Shown piece after piece: positions 43,192 to 52,108 of a stretch of DNA of 64,000 nucleotides. The notes beneath the pieces were generated by a model that saw nothing but the letters and a program-made list of their open reading frames with translations, was not told where the DNA came from and ran no database searches. The position numbers were made by a program, and so were the translations under genes. The stretch covers positions 124,001 to 188,000 of the forward strand of contig NZ_QBUK01000010.1 in assembly GCF_003058265.1 (NCBI RefSeq), written 5' to 3'. Source of the DNA: Flagellimonas amoyensis (GTDB lineage Bacteria > Bacteroidota > Bacteroidia > Flavobacteriales > Flavobacteriaceae). Position 1 is the first letter of the stretch; every line of letters starts with the position of its first letter.

Positions 43192-43803
43192 TTATTCAGG
43201 AATACTGAACAATTCAATCACCTCTTCATAGCTCATTTTGGAAAGGTCCATGTCGGATGCCAATTTTCCAGAAGTGGAAACTCCACCTGGAATGAGCACA
43301 TATCTGTATTGTTCCAAATAGGATCCATCCCCTACACTTTCGCCTTCTTCATTGGCATGGACCGTAATCCTGATATTGTCGCTTGTTGCCACAAAGAAGT
43401 AAGATTGCTGTCTGGCAGCACCAAATACAATGGGCAGCGGATAAACAATATTGCCATCCCCAGGAAGCTCTATTCTTCGGCCATATACCAGAATGGTTCC
43501 GAAGTTCAACATGTCTGGACCAATTTCAGGAGCTTCGATGTCAAAAGAAGCCGATGAGGCAACGATACTGTTCCCCAACTCGGTATCTACCCAATCGGAG
43601 TACATCACATTGGCGCTACCGGGTTCCCCTTGCTCTCCTTGGGCACCCTGATCACCTTGTGGGCCGGCGGGGCCTGCGGGACCTTGCGCTCCTTGTGGGC
43701 CGGTTGCACCATCCTCACCGTCTTCTGACGAACAGGAGGTGACCAATGCCATGGACAAAGCTATAATCAATACAGTTTTGATAGATAAAACATTTGTTTT
43801 CAT
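43192..43803 (-). CDS. Collagen-like lipoprotein, copy 1
   Basis: ATG 43803 (an upstream in-frame TTG is less likely) gives 203 residues with lipobox VTSC. About 13 Gly-X-Y triplets (GATGPQGAQGPAGPAG…) follow, then a globular domain with VMYSDWV, YRYVLIPGG and an end MSYEEVIELFSIPE nearly identical to copy 2. The longer triplet tract and Ala/Pro-rich triplets distinguish it. Bacterial collagen-like repeats can form triple helices and vary in length by slippage. Confidence 0.84.
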   Translation of the reverse strand: MKTNVLSIKTVLIIALSMALVTSCSSEDGEDGATGPQGAQGPAGPAGPQGDQGAQGEQGEPGSANVMYSDWVDTELGNSIVASSASFDIEAPEIGPDMLNFGTILVYGRRIELPGDGNIVYPLPIVFGAARQQSYFFVATSDNIRITVHANEEGESVGDGSYLEQYRYVLIPGGVSTSGKLASDMDLSKMSYEEVIELFSIPE

Positions 43804-43834
43804 GATTTTCAAAATTTTTTGGGTTTCATGAGGC

Positions 43835-43842
43835 CAAATCTA
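43835..43842 (-). promoter_or_regulatory. Promoter -7 element of the collagen-like genes
   Basis: TAGATTTG on the minus strand matches TAnnTTTG, 31 bases before the ATG at 43803. The -33 region is only TTTC. The remaining intergenic space to 44062 shows no further gene. Confidence 0.55.
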
Positions 43843-44062
43843 GGAGCTATCGTGCTATGGAAACTTTCAATTAGTACCATGGGCCCAATTGGATTCGTCG
43901 GCAACCCTTTTTTGTGTACGGAACACCATTTCTTCCTATTTTTAAGAAATTTCCCATCCATACGGTATAACTGTCGTACGTACACCTTTTTAGGTCAAGT
44001 ATCACTAACGGGGGAAATGATCCTGCTTCTATTTTTAATTTGGGGCAAAGAACACCAGAGTT

Positions 44063-44800
44063 ATGAGGGCAATCATAGTTGACGATGAGGTTGCGGCAAT
44101 AAACAGCCTTTCGTGGGAATTGCGGAAATATCCCGATTTCATTTCCATCATTGAAACGTTCACTTCCCCAAAGGAGGCCATTTCGGGCATCAATTATTTG
44201 AAGCCGGACTGTGTCTTTCTGGATATAGAGATGCCGGAAATGAGCGGGTTCTCCCTATTGGACAAACTGGAATACCGAAATTTTGCCATTGTGATCACCA
44301 CGGCCTACAACCAATATGCCATCCAGGCCATCAAGGAAAGTGCTGTGGATTATCTTCTCAAACCTGTGGACCAGGACGATATTTCAGGGGTCATAGAAAA
44401 GTTGAAGAAGCTGAACGGGTCGCAAAGTTTTCAGCATCAGTTCGAGCAGACTTTTGAGGCCCTATCACGAGCCAGCGCCCCCCAAGTGGTCCAGATTCCG
44501 GTAAGTGGCAAGATCTTGTTTTTGCGGGTGGCCGATATTGTGTATTGCGAATCGGACGGGAACTATTCCAAAGTCTTTTTGGAATCTGGCGAACAGGTCT
44601 TGGTCTCCAAGAAACTCAAAGAGTTGGAGGACCTTTTGCCCAGCCACATATTTTTCAGGATACACAATTCCTTTATCGTACACCTGCTCAAAGTGGACGA
44701 GTATATACGCACCGATGGGTATCTGGTGCTTTCCAACGACCGAAAGGTCCCGGTATCCAGAAACAAGAGAGAGGCTTTTCTCCATCGAATGTCACAATAA
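44063..44800 (+). CDS. LytTR-family response regulator
   Basis: A 245-residue regulator. REC domain (residues 1–120) with acidic pocket IVDDE, phospho-acceptor Asp in CVFLDIEMPEMSG and the conserved Lys in YLLKPVD; LytTR DNA-binding domain (~140–245) with IVYCESDGNYSKV and FFRIHNSFIVHL. It precedes a histidine kinase by 9 bases and forms a two-component pair. Because the neighbouring collagen-like genes are divergent, they are candidate targets (inference). Confidence 0.93.
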   Translation: MRAIIVDDEVAAINSLSWELRKYPDFISIIETFTSPKEAISGINYLKPDCVFLDIEMPEMSGFSLLDKLEYRNFAIVITTAYNQYAIQAIKESAVDYLLKPVDQDDISGVIEKLKKLNGSQSFQHQFEQTFEALSRASAPQVVQIPVSGKILFLRVADIVYCESDGNYSKVFLESGEQVLVSKKLKELEDLLPSHIFFRIHNSFIVHLLKVDEYIRTDGYLVLSNDRKVPVSRNKREAFLHRMSQ

Positions 44801-44809
44801 ATATCAATT

Positions 44810-46348
44810 ATGCTCAAAGGCCTGATGGACTTCTTAAAGGAAAGCAACCAAAATGGGTTTGGGTTCTTTGTGGTGTCCGTTCTTTTTTACCTCTTCGTGT
44901 TTTTCCTGATCCAGTTTTTTCAGCACAAAAAGCGGTTCTATCTTTTCTATGCCCTATATGCCCTGATCACTGGGCTTACCCTGATCAAATATGTGGATGG
45001 GGTCTTCTTCAGTGATTTTGTGAACTCATTGGCGGGCAAGACCTTTGTAAAATGGTTCCATTATCCTTCCCAATGGATGGCCTCCTTCCTGTTCACCCTC
45101 TTCATTTTGGAGATCATGGGCTTCAAAAAGGACCATCCGAGGTTTGTGAAATTTGTGTATTGGGGCTATTTGGGATTGGCCCCTTTTTATTTTTCGTTTT
45201 GGGTGATGTACTTGGTCAACCCCAGATCGTTCCTTATCGATTATTGTGAGGTATTTGTTTTGTTACCGTTGAACTTGATCGCCTTTGTTTGGGGATTTTG
45301 TCTCGTGCTCAAGCAGAACAGGATCATCAAGTGGTATATCCTATTGGGGATGTCCTCGCTTTTTGTTTCTTATTTGATTATTTCACTATACTCCATCAAG
45401 GCAAAGACCGCAAATACGGAAACCCTGTATATCTTTTATTTGGGTGTACTGTTCGAAAGTTTGTTGTTTGCACTGGCCATAGGGCTGGAACAAAAAATGG
45501 TCTATAAGGAAAAGGCCCATGTCCAGAAAAAGTACATTGACCAGCTCGAAGAAAACCATTCCATCAAGGAAAGCATCAACAGGGCCTTGTCGGACGAGTT
45601 GGTGCAGACAAAGGCGGAGATAGAGGGGTTGAGTTCCGAAGCGCAGAAGGAGCGGACGGAAAAATTGGCCATCAAAGTGGAGAACAAGTTTGCCCAACTG
45701 CGTTTGGATGCGCTTCGCAGTCAGATGAACCCCCATTTTATCTTCAATGCCCTGAACTCGATCAAATCGTACTTTATAGAGAACAACCAAGAAAAGGCCA
45801 TCTATTATCTGGGAAGGTTCTCCAAACTGATCCGGGGCATATTGGAGAGCTCCCGAAAGGACCTTATCACGCTCGAAGAGGAACTGGGCATCATCAAAAT
45901 GTATGTGGAGATAGAGAGTGACCGTTTCAAGAACGGCATGGAATACACTTTTGAGTTGGAGGGTTCCATAGAGGCGCAGGAACTTCTGGTGCCCTCCCTG
46001 TTGTTGCAGCCTTTTGTCGAAAATGCCATTTGGCATGGGTTGTCCACCCGAAAGGGGAAAAAAAAGCTCGGCCTGAAGGTGGAACTGTTGGAACCTTCCA
46101 ACGATTTGCAGATTACCATAGAGGACAATGGCATCGGAAGGCGGGCCTCACGGTTAAGGAACAGTCAAAACCCGTTGAAGAGCCAATCACTGGGACTCTC
46201 CATTGTGAACGACCGTCTGGACTTCTACTCCAAAAAATACGCCGGGGATTTCCATTTTTTGGTGGAGGACCTTGTGGATGCATCGGGGAAGGCATTGGGC
46301 ACAAAAGTGGTCGTTACCCTGCCGCGATTGCTATTGGAAAATCACTAA
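44810..46348 (+). CDS. 7TM LytS-type sensor histidine kinase
   Basis: A 512-residue kinase. Seven hydrophobic helices in residues ~15–230, without a large periplasmic sensor domain; a coiled-coil linker (~240–300); His_kinase box with NPHFIFNALNSIKSYF; HATPase with ENAIWHG, DNGIGRRAS and GLSIVNDRL. All motifs are intact. Partner of the LytTR regulator directly upstream. Confidence 0.9.
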   Translation: MLKGLMDFLKESNQNGFGFFVVSVLFYLFVFFLIQFFQHKKRFYLFYALYALITGLTLIKYVDGVFFSDFVNSLAGKTFVKWFHYPSQWMASFLFTLFILEIMGFKKDHPRFVKFVYWGYLGLAPFYFSFWVMYLVNPRSFLIDYCEVFVLLPLNLIAFVWGFCLVLKQNRIIKWYILLGMSSLFVSYLIISLYSIKAKTANTETLYIFYLGVLFESLLFALAIGLEQKMVYKEKAHVQKKYIDQLEENHSIKESINRALSDELVQTKAEIEGLSSEAQKERTEKLAIKVENKFAQLRLDALRSQMNPHFIFNALNSIKSYFIENNQEKAIYYLGRFSKLIRGILESSRKDLITLEEELGIIKMYVEIESDRFKNGMEYTFELEGSIEAQELLVPSLLLQPFVENAIWHGLSTRKGKKKLGLKVELLEPSNDLQITIEDNGIGRRASRLRNSQNPLKSQSLGLSIVNDRLDFYSKKYAGDFHFLVEDLVDASGKALGTKVVVTLPRLLLENH

Positions 46349-46427
46349 AGCTGAAAGAAATTTTCAAAACGGCACCAAAATCCAAAAGATTTGTCCGAAT
46401 TTGAACGGGCAAAACCTGAACACTACA

Positions 46428-47315
46428 ATGGATATCGCCATCCTATCTGTGAGCCTTAATGTATATTCCACCAGAAGAATAGTTGTGGAAGCCCAAAAGG
46501 CGGGACACTATGTGGAGCTTATAGACCACACCAAGTGCTCGGTAAAATTGGGCCAGGGCATGCCCCAGATCTATTTTGGGGAGGACAACATCACCGAAGG
46601 TTTTGATGCCATCATCCCAAGGATCGGCACTACGGTCACCCGACATGGCGCTGCCATCGTGAAGCAGTTTGAAATGAACGGGGTCTTCAGCACGGCCCGA
46701 TCCACAGGAATCATCAGGGCCAGGAACAAAGTGAGGACTTTACAGATCATGGCCAAAAAAGGAATCCCCATCCCAGAGACCGTTTTCTCCATCAACCCTG
46801 ATAACGTAGAGGCACAGATGGACCTATTGGGAGGTGCGCCCGTGATCATCAAACTCCAAGAAGGCACCCAAGGCAAAGGGGTAATCTTGGCCGAGAGTAA
46901 AAAATCGGCAAAATCCATGATCGACACCCTGTACAATATGAATACGAGCATCCTGTTGCAACAGTACATTGAGGAGGCCAATGGGGAAGACCTTCGGGTG
47001 ATTGTCGTGGGAAACAAGGTCGTGGCGAGCATGAAACGGACCAGTGGGTTGGATGATTTCCGGTCCAATGTGCACCGGGGGGCGGACACCGAAGCGGTCC
47101 AACTCACCCCCAAGGAAAAATCCATGGCCCTGGACGCAACCAAGCATCTGGGTCTGGGAATTGCCGGGGTGGACCTTATCCGGTCCAAAAAGGGACCCTT
47201 GTTGATAGAGGTCAACGCGTCACCAGGGCTGAAAGGGATCGAAGAGGCAACAGGGATCAATGTGGCCAAACAGATGATTCAATTTGTGGAAAGAGACGGG
47301 CAGAGGAAACGCTAA
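46428..47315 (+). CDS. rimK: RimK-like ATP-grasp alpha-L-glutamate ligase
   Basis: ATG 46428 gives 295 residues; the open frame upstream overlaps the kinase end in another frame. It starts MDIAILSVSLNVYSTRRIVVEA and has the ATP-grasp core: KLQEGTQGKGVILAE, LLQQYIEEANGEDLRVIVVG, and the metal site VDLIRSKKGPLLIEVNASPGLKGIEEATG. RimK adds glutamates to ribosomal protein S6; other ligases of the family make other peptides, so the target is inferred. The zinc protease often found beside rimK is not in this window. Confidence 0.88.
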   Translation: MDIAILSVSLNVYSTRRIVVEAQKAGHYVELIDHTKCSVKLGQGMPQIYFGEDNITEGFDAIIPRIGTTVTRHGAAIVKQFEMNGVFSTARSTGIIRARNKVRTLQIMAKKGIPIPETVFSINPDNVEAQMDLLGGAPVIIKLQEGTQGKGVILAESKKSAKSMIDTLYNMNTSILLQQYIEEANGEDLRVIVVGNKVVASMKRTSGLDDFRSNVHRGADTEAVQLTPKEKSMALDATKHLGLGIAGVDLIRSKKGPLLIEVNASPGLKGIEEATGINVAKQMIQFVERDGQRKR

Positions 47316-47389
47316 CGCAAGCAAGGACTCATATTGTGGGCCAGACAACCACACAATTTACTTCAAATCGATAAAATAGAGTGTTCCGT

Positions 47390-47821
47390 TTAGGCGGATA
47401 GGCAATCATTTTTGCCGCGTATCTTGGCCAAGCTCCACGAAATGGCACTTTCAAGGTCCGTGAACTGTCGGATACTGTCCTTGAAGAACATTTTTTCCAA
47501 GATAATGCTGGCCAGGCCATTTTTGTTGTAGGCCACAATGGAATACAACTCCAGTTTGTGCCTGTTCTTGTAGAATTTTAGCCAATCCGTTGGCACCACG
47601 GAATAGTTGTTGATGCGGTTGGAGATATAGGCAATGGGTTTGTCCTCGCCCAAGATTTCGTATGCGGCACCAATGATTTTTTCGGCAATGGACCAATCAA
47701 AGGTTTCCCCTTCGTTCATTTCGGAAATGACCAATCCATCGAAGAAATAAAAAATACCGAACTCGTATTCCCTGATTTCCCGGATGTTCTTGAAAAAATC
47801 CAACTCTTTTACACTTTTCAT
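47390..47821 (-). CDS. STAS/SpoIIAA-like protein of unknown function
   Basis: ATG 47821 gives 143 residues. The pattern of strands and helices (YEFGIFYFFDGLVISEM, WSIAEKIIGAAYEILGEDKPIAYISNRINNYSVVPTDWLKF) resembles the SpoIIAA-like/STAS fold seen in many Bacteroidota proteins of this length. Partner and role are unknown. It has its own promoter and is convergent with rimK. Confidence 0.7.
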   Translation of the reverse strand: MKSVKELDFFKNIREIREYEFGIFYFFDGLVISEMNEGETFDWSIAEKIIGAAYEILGEDKPIAYISNRINNYSVVPTDWLKFYKNRHKLELYSIVAYNKNGLASIILEKMFFKDSIRQFTDLESAISWSLAKIRGKNDCLSA

Positions 47822-47855
47822 GATTTGGGCATTTACTTTTGTTGATGAACAGGAA

Positions 47856-47883
47856 CAAAGATAAAGAGGCCAAAAGGCTTCAA
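47856..47883 (-). promoter_or_regulatory. Promoter of the STAS-like gene
   Basis: On the minus strand TTG (47883–47881), 17 bases, TATCTTTG (47863–47856); leader ~30 bases. Confidence 0.7.
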
Positions 47884-48060
47884 GGAGAGTGGTTTTATGG
47901 ATGTGACCTTTTATTTGGCACAACCCTGCTTTCAATTGATAGTTGATAAATGAAAGGGCAGACCAATAGGATTTCACACCCCTATTCAGAGGCGCATTCC
48001 TACTAAATACACAGAAAAAGCATCGAAAAATGCACAATGAACGAAGGAAATACTGTTAAA

Positions 48061-48450
48061 TCAGTTTTCCATGTTCTTCAGCTGAATGCCCAATGCTTTG
48101 GTGGACACCTGTACCTCAATGAGGGAAAGCACCAATGAGACTACCAGAAAGATCAAGCTTATGCCAAAGATGATGTTGGCCCAGACGTTCAGTTCCACAT
48201 AGACCATGAACATGGTCACTGCGGCCAACAAAAAACTGATGATGGCCGTGGCCTGCATGTTCTTGATGATGCCCAATCGTTTCCGCAGCTGTTGGATCTG
48301 TTGCCGCAACGGATGGGCCGAGGTTTCCTCAAACTGTTTGTGCAGTTGTCGGATCAGGGCCGCGATGGCCAAATAGCGGGCGTTATAGGCCAGCATGGTA
48401 AGGGAAATGGCCGGGAAAAGGAGGGCAGGAATGCCAAGGGTGAGCTGCAT
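48061..48450 (-). CDS. DUF2721 membrane protein
   Basis: A 129-residue protein with an N-terminal hydrophobic helix (ALLFPAISLTMLAYNARYLAI), a basic amphipathic stretch (RQQIQQLRKRLGIIKNMQ) and two further helices (~72–92, 95–115). This layout matches DUF2721, small membrane proteins of unknown role. Confidence 0.82.
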   Translation of the reverse strand: MQLTLGIPALLFPAISLTMLAYNARYLAIAALIRQLHKQFEETSAHPLRQQIQQLRKRLGIIKNMQATAIISFLLAAVTMFMVYVELNVWANIIFGISLIFLVVSLVLSLIEVQVSTKALGIQLKNMEN

Positions 48451-48479
48451 GTTCTTGTTTTGAAATGGAAGGTAACAAT

Positions 48480-48510
48480 TTGTCTTCGGTATCGCAATTA
48501 CCTACATTTG
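48480..48510 (+). promoter_or_regulatory. Promoter of the M24 aminopeptidase gene
   Basis: TTG (48480–48482), 20 bases, TACATTTG (48503–48510); 19 bases to ATG 48530. Confidence 0.8.
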
Positions 48511-48529
48511 AACAAATCAATTTATTCTG

Positions 48530-49822
48530 ATGAAATATTTTCCCATAGACAGTAATCTTTTTGTGAAGAACCGTAAAAAATTCATGGCGCAGATGAAGCC
48601 AAATAGCATTGCGGTGTTCAATTCCAACGATATTTATCCCATCGGGGCGGACAGTACCCTGCCCTTTGAACAGTCCCGCGACATTTTCTATCTGAGCGGT
48701 GCCGATCAGGAGGAGACCATCCTGCTTCTCTTTCCTGATGCAATGGACGAAAAGAAAAGGCAAATCCTTTTTGTAAGGGAGACCAACGACCACATTGCCG
48801 TATGGGAAGGGGCCAAATTGACGAAGGAACAGGCCACTGAAGTGTCCGGCATAGAGACCATCTGTTGGCTCAAAGAGTTTGACAAGATCTTTTTTGACCT
48901 GATGACCGAGGCCGATACCATATATTTGAACACCAATGAACATTACCGCCAAGCGGTGGAGACCCAGACTCGGGAAGATCGGTTTATCGAAAAGTGCAAA
49001 AAACAGTTTCCGGCACACCAGTGGGCGAAAAGCAACCCCATTTTGCAACAGATTAGGGGAATCAAGGAACCCGAAGAAATAGCCTTGATGCAAACCGCCT
49101 GTGACATCACCGAAAAAGGATTCCGAAGGATCTTGGAGTTTGTGAAACCCGGTGTTTGGGAATACGAGATAGAGGCCGAATTTCTGCACGAGTTTGTCCG
49201 AAACCGCTCCAAGGGGTATGCCTATAGTCCCATCATTGCAGCAGGGAACAGTGCCAATGTGCTCCATTATCTGGAGAACAACCGCCAGGCCAAGGACGGC
49301 GACATGATCTTGATGGATCTGGCAGCCGAGTATGCCAATTATTCCAGTGACATGACCCGTACCATTCCCGCCAGCGGCAGGTTCACGGACCGACAAAAAC
49401 AGGTGTACAGTGCCGTACTGCGCGTAAAGGACGAAGCCACCAAAATGCTGGTGCCCGGAATCATTTGGGCCGAATACCACAAAGAAGTCGGGAAGATCAT
49501 GACCTCGGAGCTTATTGGACTTGGACTTTTGGACAAGGCCGATGTGCAAAACGAAAACCCCGATTGGCCCGCTTACAAAAAGTATTTTATGCACGGCACT
49601 AGTCACCATATCGGATTGAACACACACGATTACGGCGAACTGAAGACCCCCATGAAGGCCAACATGGTCTTTACCGTGGAACCGGGCATCTATATCCCCG
49701 AGGAGGGCATGGGCATCCGTTTGGAAGATGATGTGGTGATCCAAGAAAAGGGCGAACCCTTCAATTTGATGCGGAACATCCCCATTGAGATCGAGGAAAT
49801 CGAAGACTTGATGAACAAATAA
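48530..49822 (+). CDS. Xaa-Pro aminopeptidase P (M24B)
   Basis: A 430-residue metallopeptidase that removes an N-terminal residue before proline. N-terminal aminopeptidase-P domain (~1–130, SIAVFNSNDIYPIGADST), then the pita-bread fold with metal ligands in LMDLAAEYANYSSDMTRT (two Asp), HGTSHHIGL (His), FTVEPGIYIP (Glu) and GIRLEDDVV (Glu). Complete and of usual length. Confidence 0.94.
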   Translation: MKYFPIDSNLFVKNRKKFMAQMKPNSIAVFNSNDIYPIGADSTLPFEQSRDIFYLSGADQEETILLLFPDAMDEKKRQILFVRETNDHIAVWEGAKLTKEQATEVSGIETICWLKEFDKIFFDLMTEADTIYLNTNEHYRQAVETQTREDRFIEKCKKQFPAHQWAKSNPILQQIRGIKEPEEIALMQTACDITEKGFRRILEFVKPGVWEYEIEAEFLHEFVRNRSKGYAYSPIIAAGNSANVLHYLENNRQAKDGDMILMDLAAEYANYSSDMTRTIPASGRFTDRQKQVYSAVLRVKDEATKMLVPGIIWAEYHKEVGKIMTSELIGLGLLDKADVQNENPDWPAYKKYFMHGTSHHIGLNTHDYGELKTPMKANMVFTVEPGIYIPEEGMGIRLEDDVVIQEKGEPFNLMRNIPIEIEEIEDLMNK

Positions 49823-49835
49823 GAATCAGTGCTGT

Positions 49836-49885
49836 CATACTGAGCGAAGCGAAGTATCCAGGGATGCTTCACTTTGTTCAGCAGG
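49836..49885 (+). repeat. Long imperfect hairpin (REP-like) after the aminopeptidase gene
   Basis: CTGAGCGAAGCGAAG (49840–49854) pairs with CTTCACTTTGTTCAG (49867–49881): 12 Watson-Crick pairs, 2 G-T wobbles and one mismatch, around a 12-base loop. The CTGAGCGAAG core recurs near other intergenic hairpins in this window. Confidence 0.7.
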
Positions 49886-49909
49886 ACATCAGGAACATAA
49901 CAGAATGGC

Positions 49910-50083
49910 ATGAAACACCTTTTTTTATTGCTTCAGGTCGATATCGAAAAGAAAATGCAGGAAGCTCCCGACGGTTCCTATGAAATTGGGGTCGTTATCG
50001 GGAGCTATCTGCCCTTTGTGGTCTTGGCTGGTATTGCCTATGCCATTTATCACTACAACAAAAAGAAGCGGGGCTCGGACTGA
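49910..50083 (+). CDS. 57-residue single-span membrane protein
   Basis: ATG 49910 to TGA 50083. The sequence is polar at first (QVDIEKKMQEAPDGSYEIG), then one membrane helix (VVIGSYLPFVVLAGIAYAIYHY) and a basic tail (NKKKRGSD), the layout of a small inner-membrane protein with the positive-inside C-terminus. No family recognised. The coding bias is like neighbouring genes. It follows the aminopeptidase after a hairpin and precedes the cyclase gene by ~49 bases. Confidence 0.65.
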   Translation: MKHLFLLLQVDIEKKMQEAPDGSYEIGVVIGSYLPFVVLAGIAYAIYHYNKKKRGSD

Positions 50084-50131
50084 ACCTAACAGTGCCCCGA
50101 CATCAATCATTCATCATCAATCAAAAAACAA

Positions 50132-50893
50132 ATGAAAATTGTAGATCTCTCCAAGCCTATTCAATACAATAAGGCCGACCCTTGGTTTATGAAGGTCAAA
50201 ATCAAGCATAAACCGCACCAAAGGGCAAAATGGCTTTTGAGGGCCATGGGCCTACCCTTTAAATTTTTCCCGAAGGGGTTCAAAGGGTGGGCGGATGACA
50301 CCATAAAAAAAATGGGCGTTCATGCCACCACGCACATCGATGCGCCCTGGCACTATTCCCCGACCACCAACGGCAAAAAATCCAAGACCATAGATGAAAT
50401 TCCGTTGGATTGGTGTTATGGCGAGGGCATCGTCATTGATATGAAACACAAACAGGATTTTGACCCGATCACCGTTGCTGACATCCAATCCTTTTTGGAT
50501 GAAAAGGGGTTGGGCCTAAAACCCGAAATGATCGTTTTGATCAAAACGGGCAGGGACTTATTCAACGGCACCAAGGATTTTCATAAAAAGGGCACGGGGA
50601 TGAGTGCCGCTGCCACGGAATGGCTCATTGACCAGGGGATCAAGGTAATGGGAATAGATTCATGGGGTTGGGACCTTCCGTTGCCCCATATGCTGAAAAA
50701 GGCCAAGGAAAGCGGGGATTCCGAATATTTTTGGGAAGCACATTTGGTGGGACAGCGAAAAGAATATTGCCATATGGAGCAGTTGGTAAACTTGGATGCC
50801 CTTCCGTTGACAGGCTTCAAAGTGGCCGCATTTCCCATGAAAATAGTGGGAGCTTCGGCAGCACCGGCCAGAGTGGTCGCCATTTTGGATTAA
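50132..50893 (+). CDS. Cyclase-family (kynurenine-formamidase-like) hydrolase
   Basis: A 253-residue metal-dependent amidohydrolase-like enzyme. The metal-binding motif H-x-T-T-H-x-D-x-P-x-H is visible as HATTHIDAPWHY (near residues 65–76), and a second metal/ligand region is GIDSWGWD. The family cleaves N-formyl-kynurenine and related amides; substrate here is not known, and no other tryptophan-catabolism genes are adjacent. Confidence 0.88.
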   Translation: MKIVDLSKPIQYNKADPWFMKVKIKHKPHQRAKWLLRAMGLPFKFFPKGFKGWADDTIKKMGVHATTHIDAPWHYSPTTNGKKSKTIDEIPLDWCYGEGIVIDMKHKQDFDPITVADIQSFLDEKGLGLKPEMIVLIKTGRDLFNGTKDFHKKGTGMSAAATEWLIDQGIKVMGIDSWGWDLPLPHMLKKAKESGDSEYFWEAHLVGQRKEYCHMEQLVNLDALPLTGFKVAAFPMKIVGASAAPARVVAILD

Positions 50894-50985
50894 GTAATTA
50901 TCAATCAACGGATTGACGGGATACTTGTAACCTGGCTTTAATTAAAGGCGTCCAACCTTTCAAATCAAAAAAACGGAAGGTAAAA

Positions 50986-52077
50986 ATGAAAAACATCTTT
51001 TTCAGGGGGAAGCTATTTGTCATACTTTCAGGTTTAATCCTCGGAATTCAACCCATATTGACCGCCCAAGATTTGGAATCCCAAATAGACCGAGTTTTGG
51101 AGGCCAAATTTGAGAACAGTGGCACCGGAGCTGTTTTCTTGGCCACTAAAAACGGAAAGATAGTCTACAACAAGGCCTTTGGCCTATCCAATTTAGAGTT
51201 TCAGGTTCCTATGCAGACCGATAATGTTTTTGAGATTGGTTCCATGACCAAACAGTTTACGGCGGTTTCTATTTTAATGTTGATGGAGGAAGGAAAACTG
51301 CAACTGGAGGACGACATCACCAAATACATTCCAGAATATCCCACCCATGGTCACGGAATCACCATACATCACTTGTTGACACATACTTCCGGGATCAAAA
51401 GCTTCACCAGCGTGAAAGGGCTGAATGCTATTGCCCAAAATGAAATGGAGCCTATGCAGGTCATTGATTTTTTCAAGGACGAACCCATGGATTTTGCGCC
51501 GGGAGCGGAATTCAGATACAACAACTCCGGCTACGTCTTGTTGGGGTATATCATTGAAAAGGTATCGGGAATGAGCTACGAAGATTTTGTGGAACAACGC
51601 ATTTTTAAAAAGTTGGGGATGTCGTCATCACGATATGCAAGTCATAGTGAAGTGGTGCCCAAAAGAGCATCGGGCTATCACAAAAAGGAAGATTATAGCA
51701 ATGCCCGGCACATCAGTTTTTCCATCCCCTACGCATCGGGTGCGTTGATGTCCACAGTGGGAGATATGCTTGTTTGGGAAGAAGCCATCAAAAACCATGT
51801 GCTGCTCGGCAAGGAAACCACCCAAATGGCCTTCACCAATTATACCTTAAATAATGGTAAACCCATAAATTATGGTTACGGGTGGCACATTAAGGAATTC
51901 GGGAGCGTTTTGAGCTATGAACATGGAGGCTCCATTTTTGGGTTCAAGTCCATGGGAGTGTACCTGCCTAAAGAAGATGTTTACGTAATTGGTCTGAGCA
52001 ACTGTGACTGCAATTCACCTACGGAGGTGACCCGGGAAATAGCGAAAATAATTCTGGACGCCAATACAGTAGATTGA
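50986..52077 (+). CDS. Beta-lactamase-fold serine hydrolase
   Basis: A 363-residue exported enzyme with signal peptide (~1–27, ending LTAQD). Class C-like motifs: SxxK in GSMTKQFTA (near residue 87), YxN in RYNNSGYV, and a C-terminal HGG (YEHGGSIFGF). This is the family of DD-peptidase/esterase-type 'beta-lactamase domain' proteins; a resistance function should not be assumed. Confidence 0.9.
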   Translation: MKNIFFRGKLFVILSGLILGIQPILTAQDLESQIDRVLEAKFENSGTGAVFLATKNGKIVYNKAFGLSNLEFQVPMQTDNVFEIGSMTKQFTAVSILMLMEEGKLQLEDDITKYIPEYPTHGHGITIHHLLTHTSGIKSFTSVKGLNAIAQNEMEPMQVIDFFKDEPMDFAPGAEFRYNNSGYVLLGYIIEKVSGMSYEDFVEQRIFKKLGMSSSRYASHSEVVPKRASGYHKKEDYSNARHISFSIPYASGALMSTVGDMLVWEEAIKNHVLLGKETTQMAFTNYTLNNGKPINYGYGWHIKEFGSVLSYEHGGSIFGFKSMGVYLPKEDVYVIGLSNCDCNSPTEVTREIAKIILDANTVD

Positions 52078-52108
52078 GAACACCTCAAATCTTGGTACCT
52101 TTAGAGGT

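Noticed and set aside
48383..49744. A 453-codon open frame on the minus strand opposite the aminopeptidase gene.
   Set aside because: Antisense shadow of a clear M24 peptidase gene; translation is His/Gly/Phe-rich with no recognisable domain.
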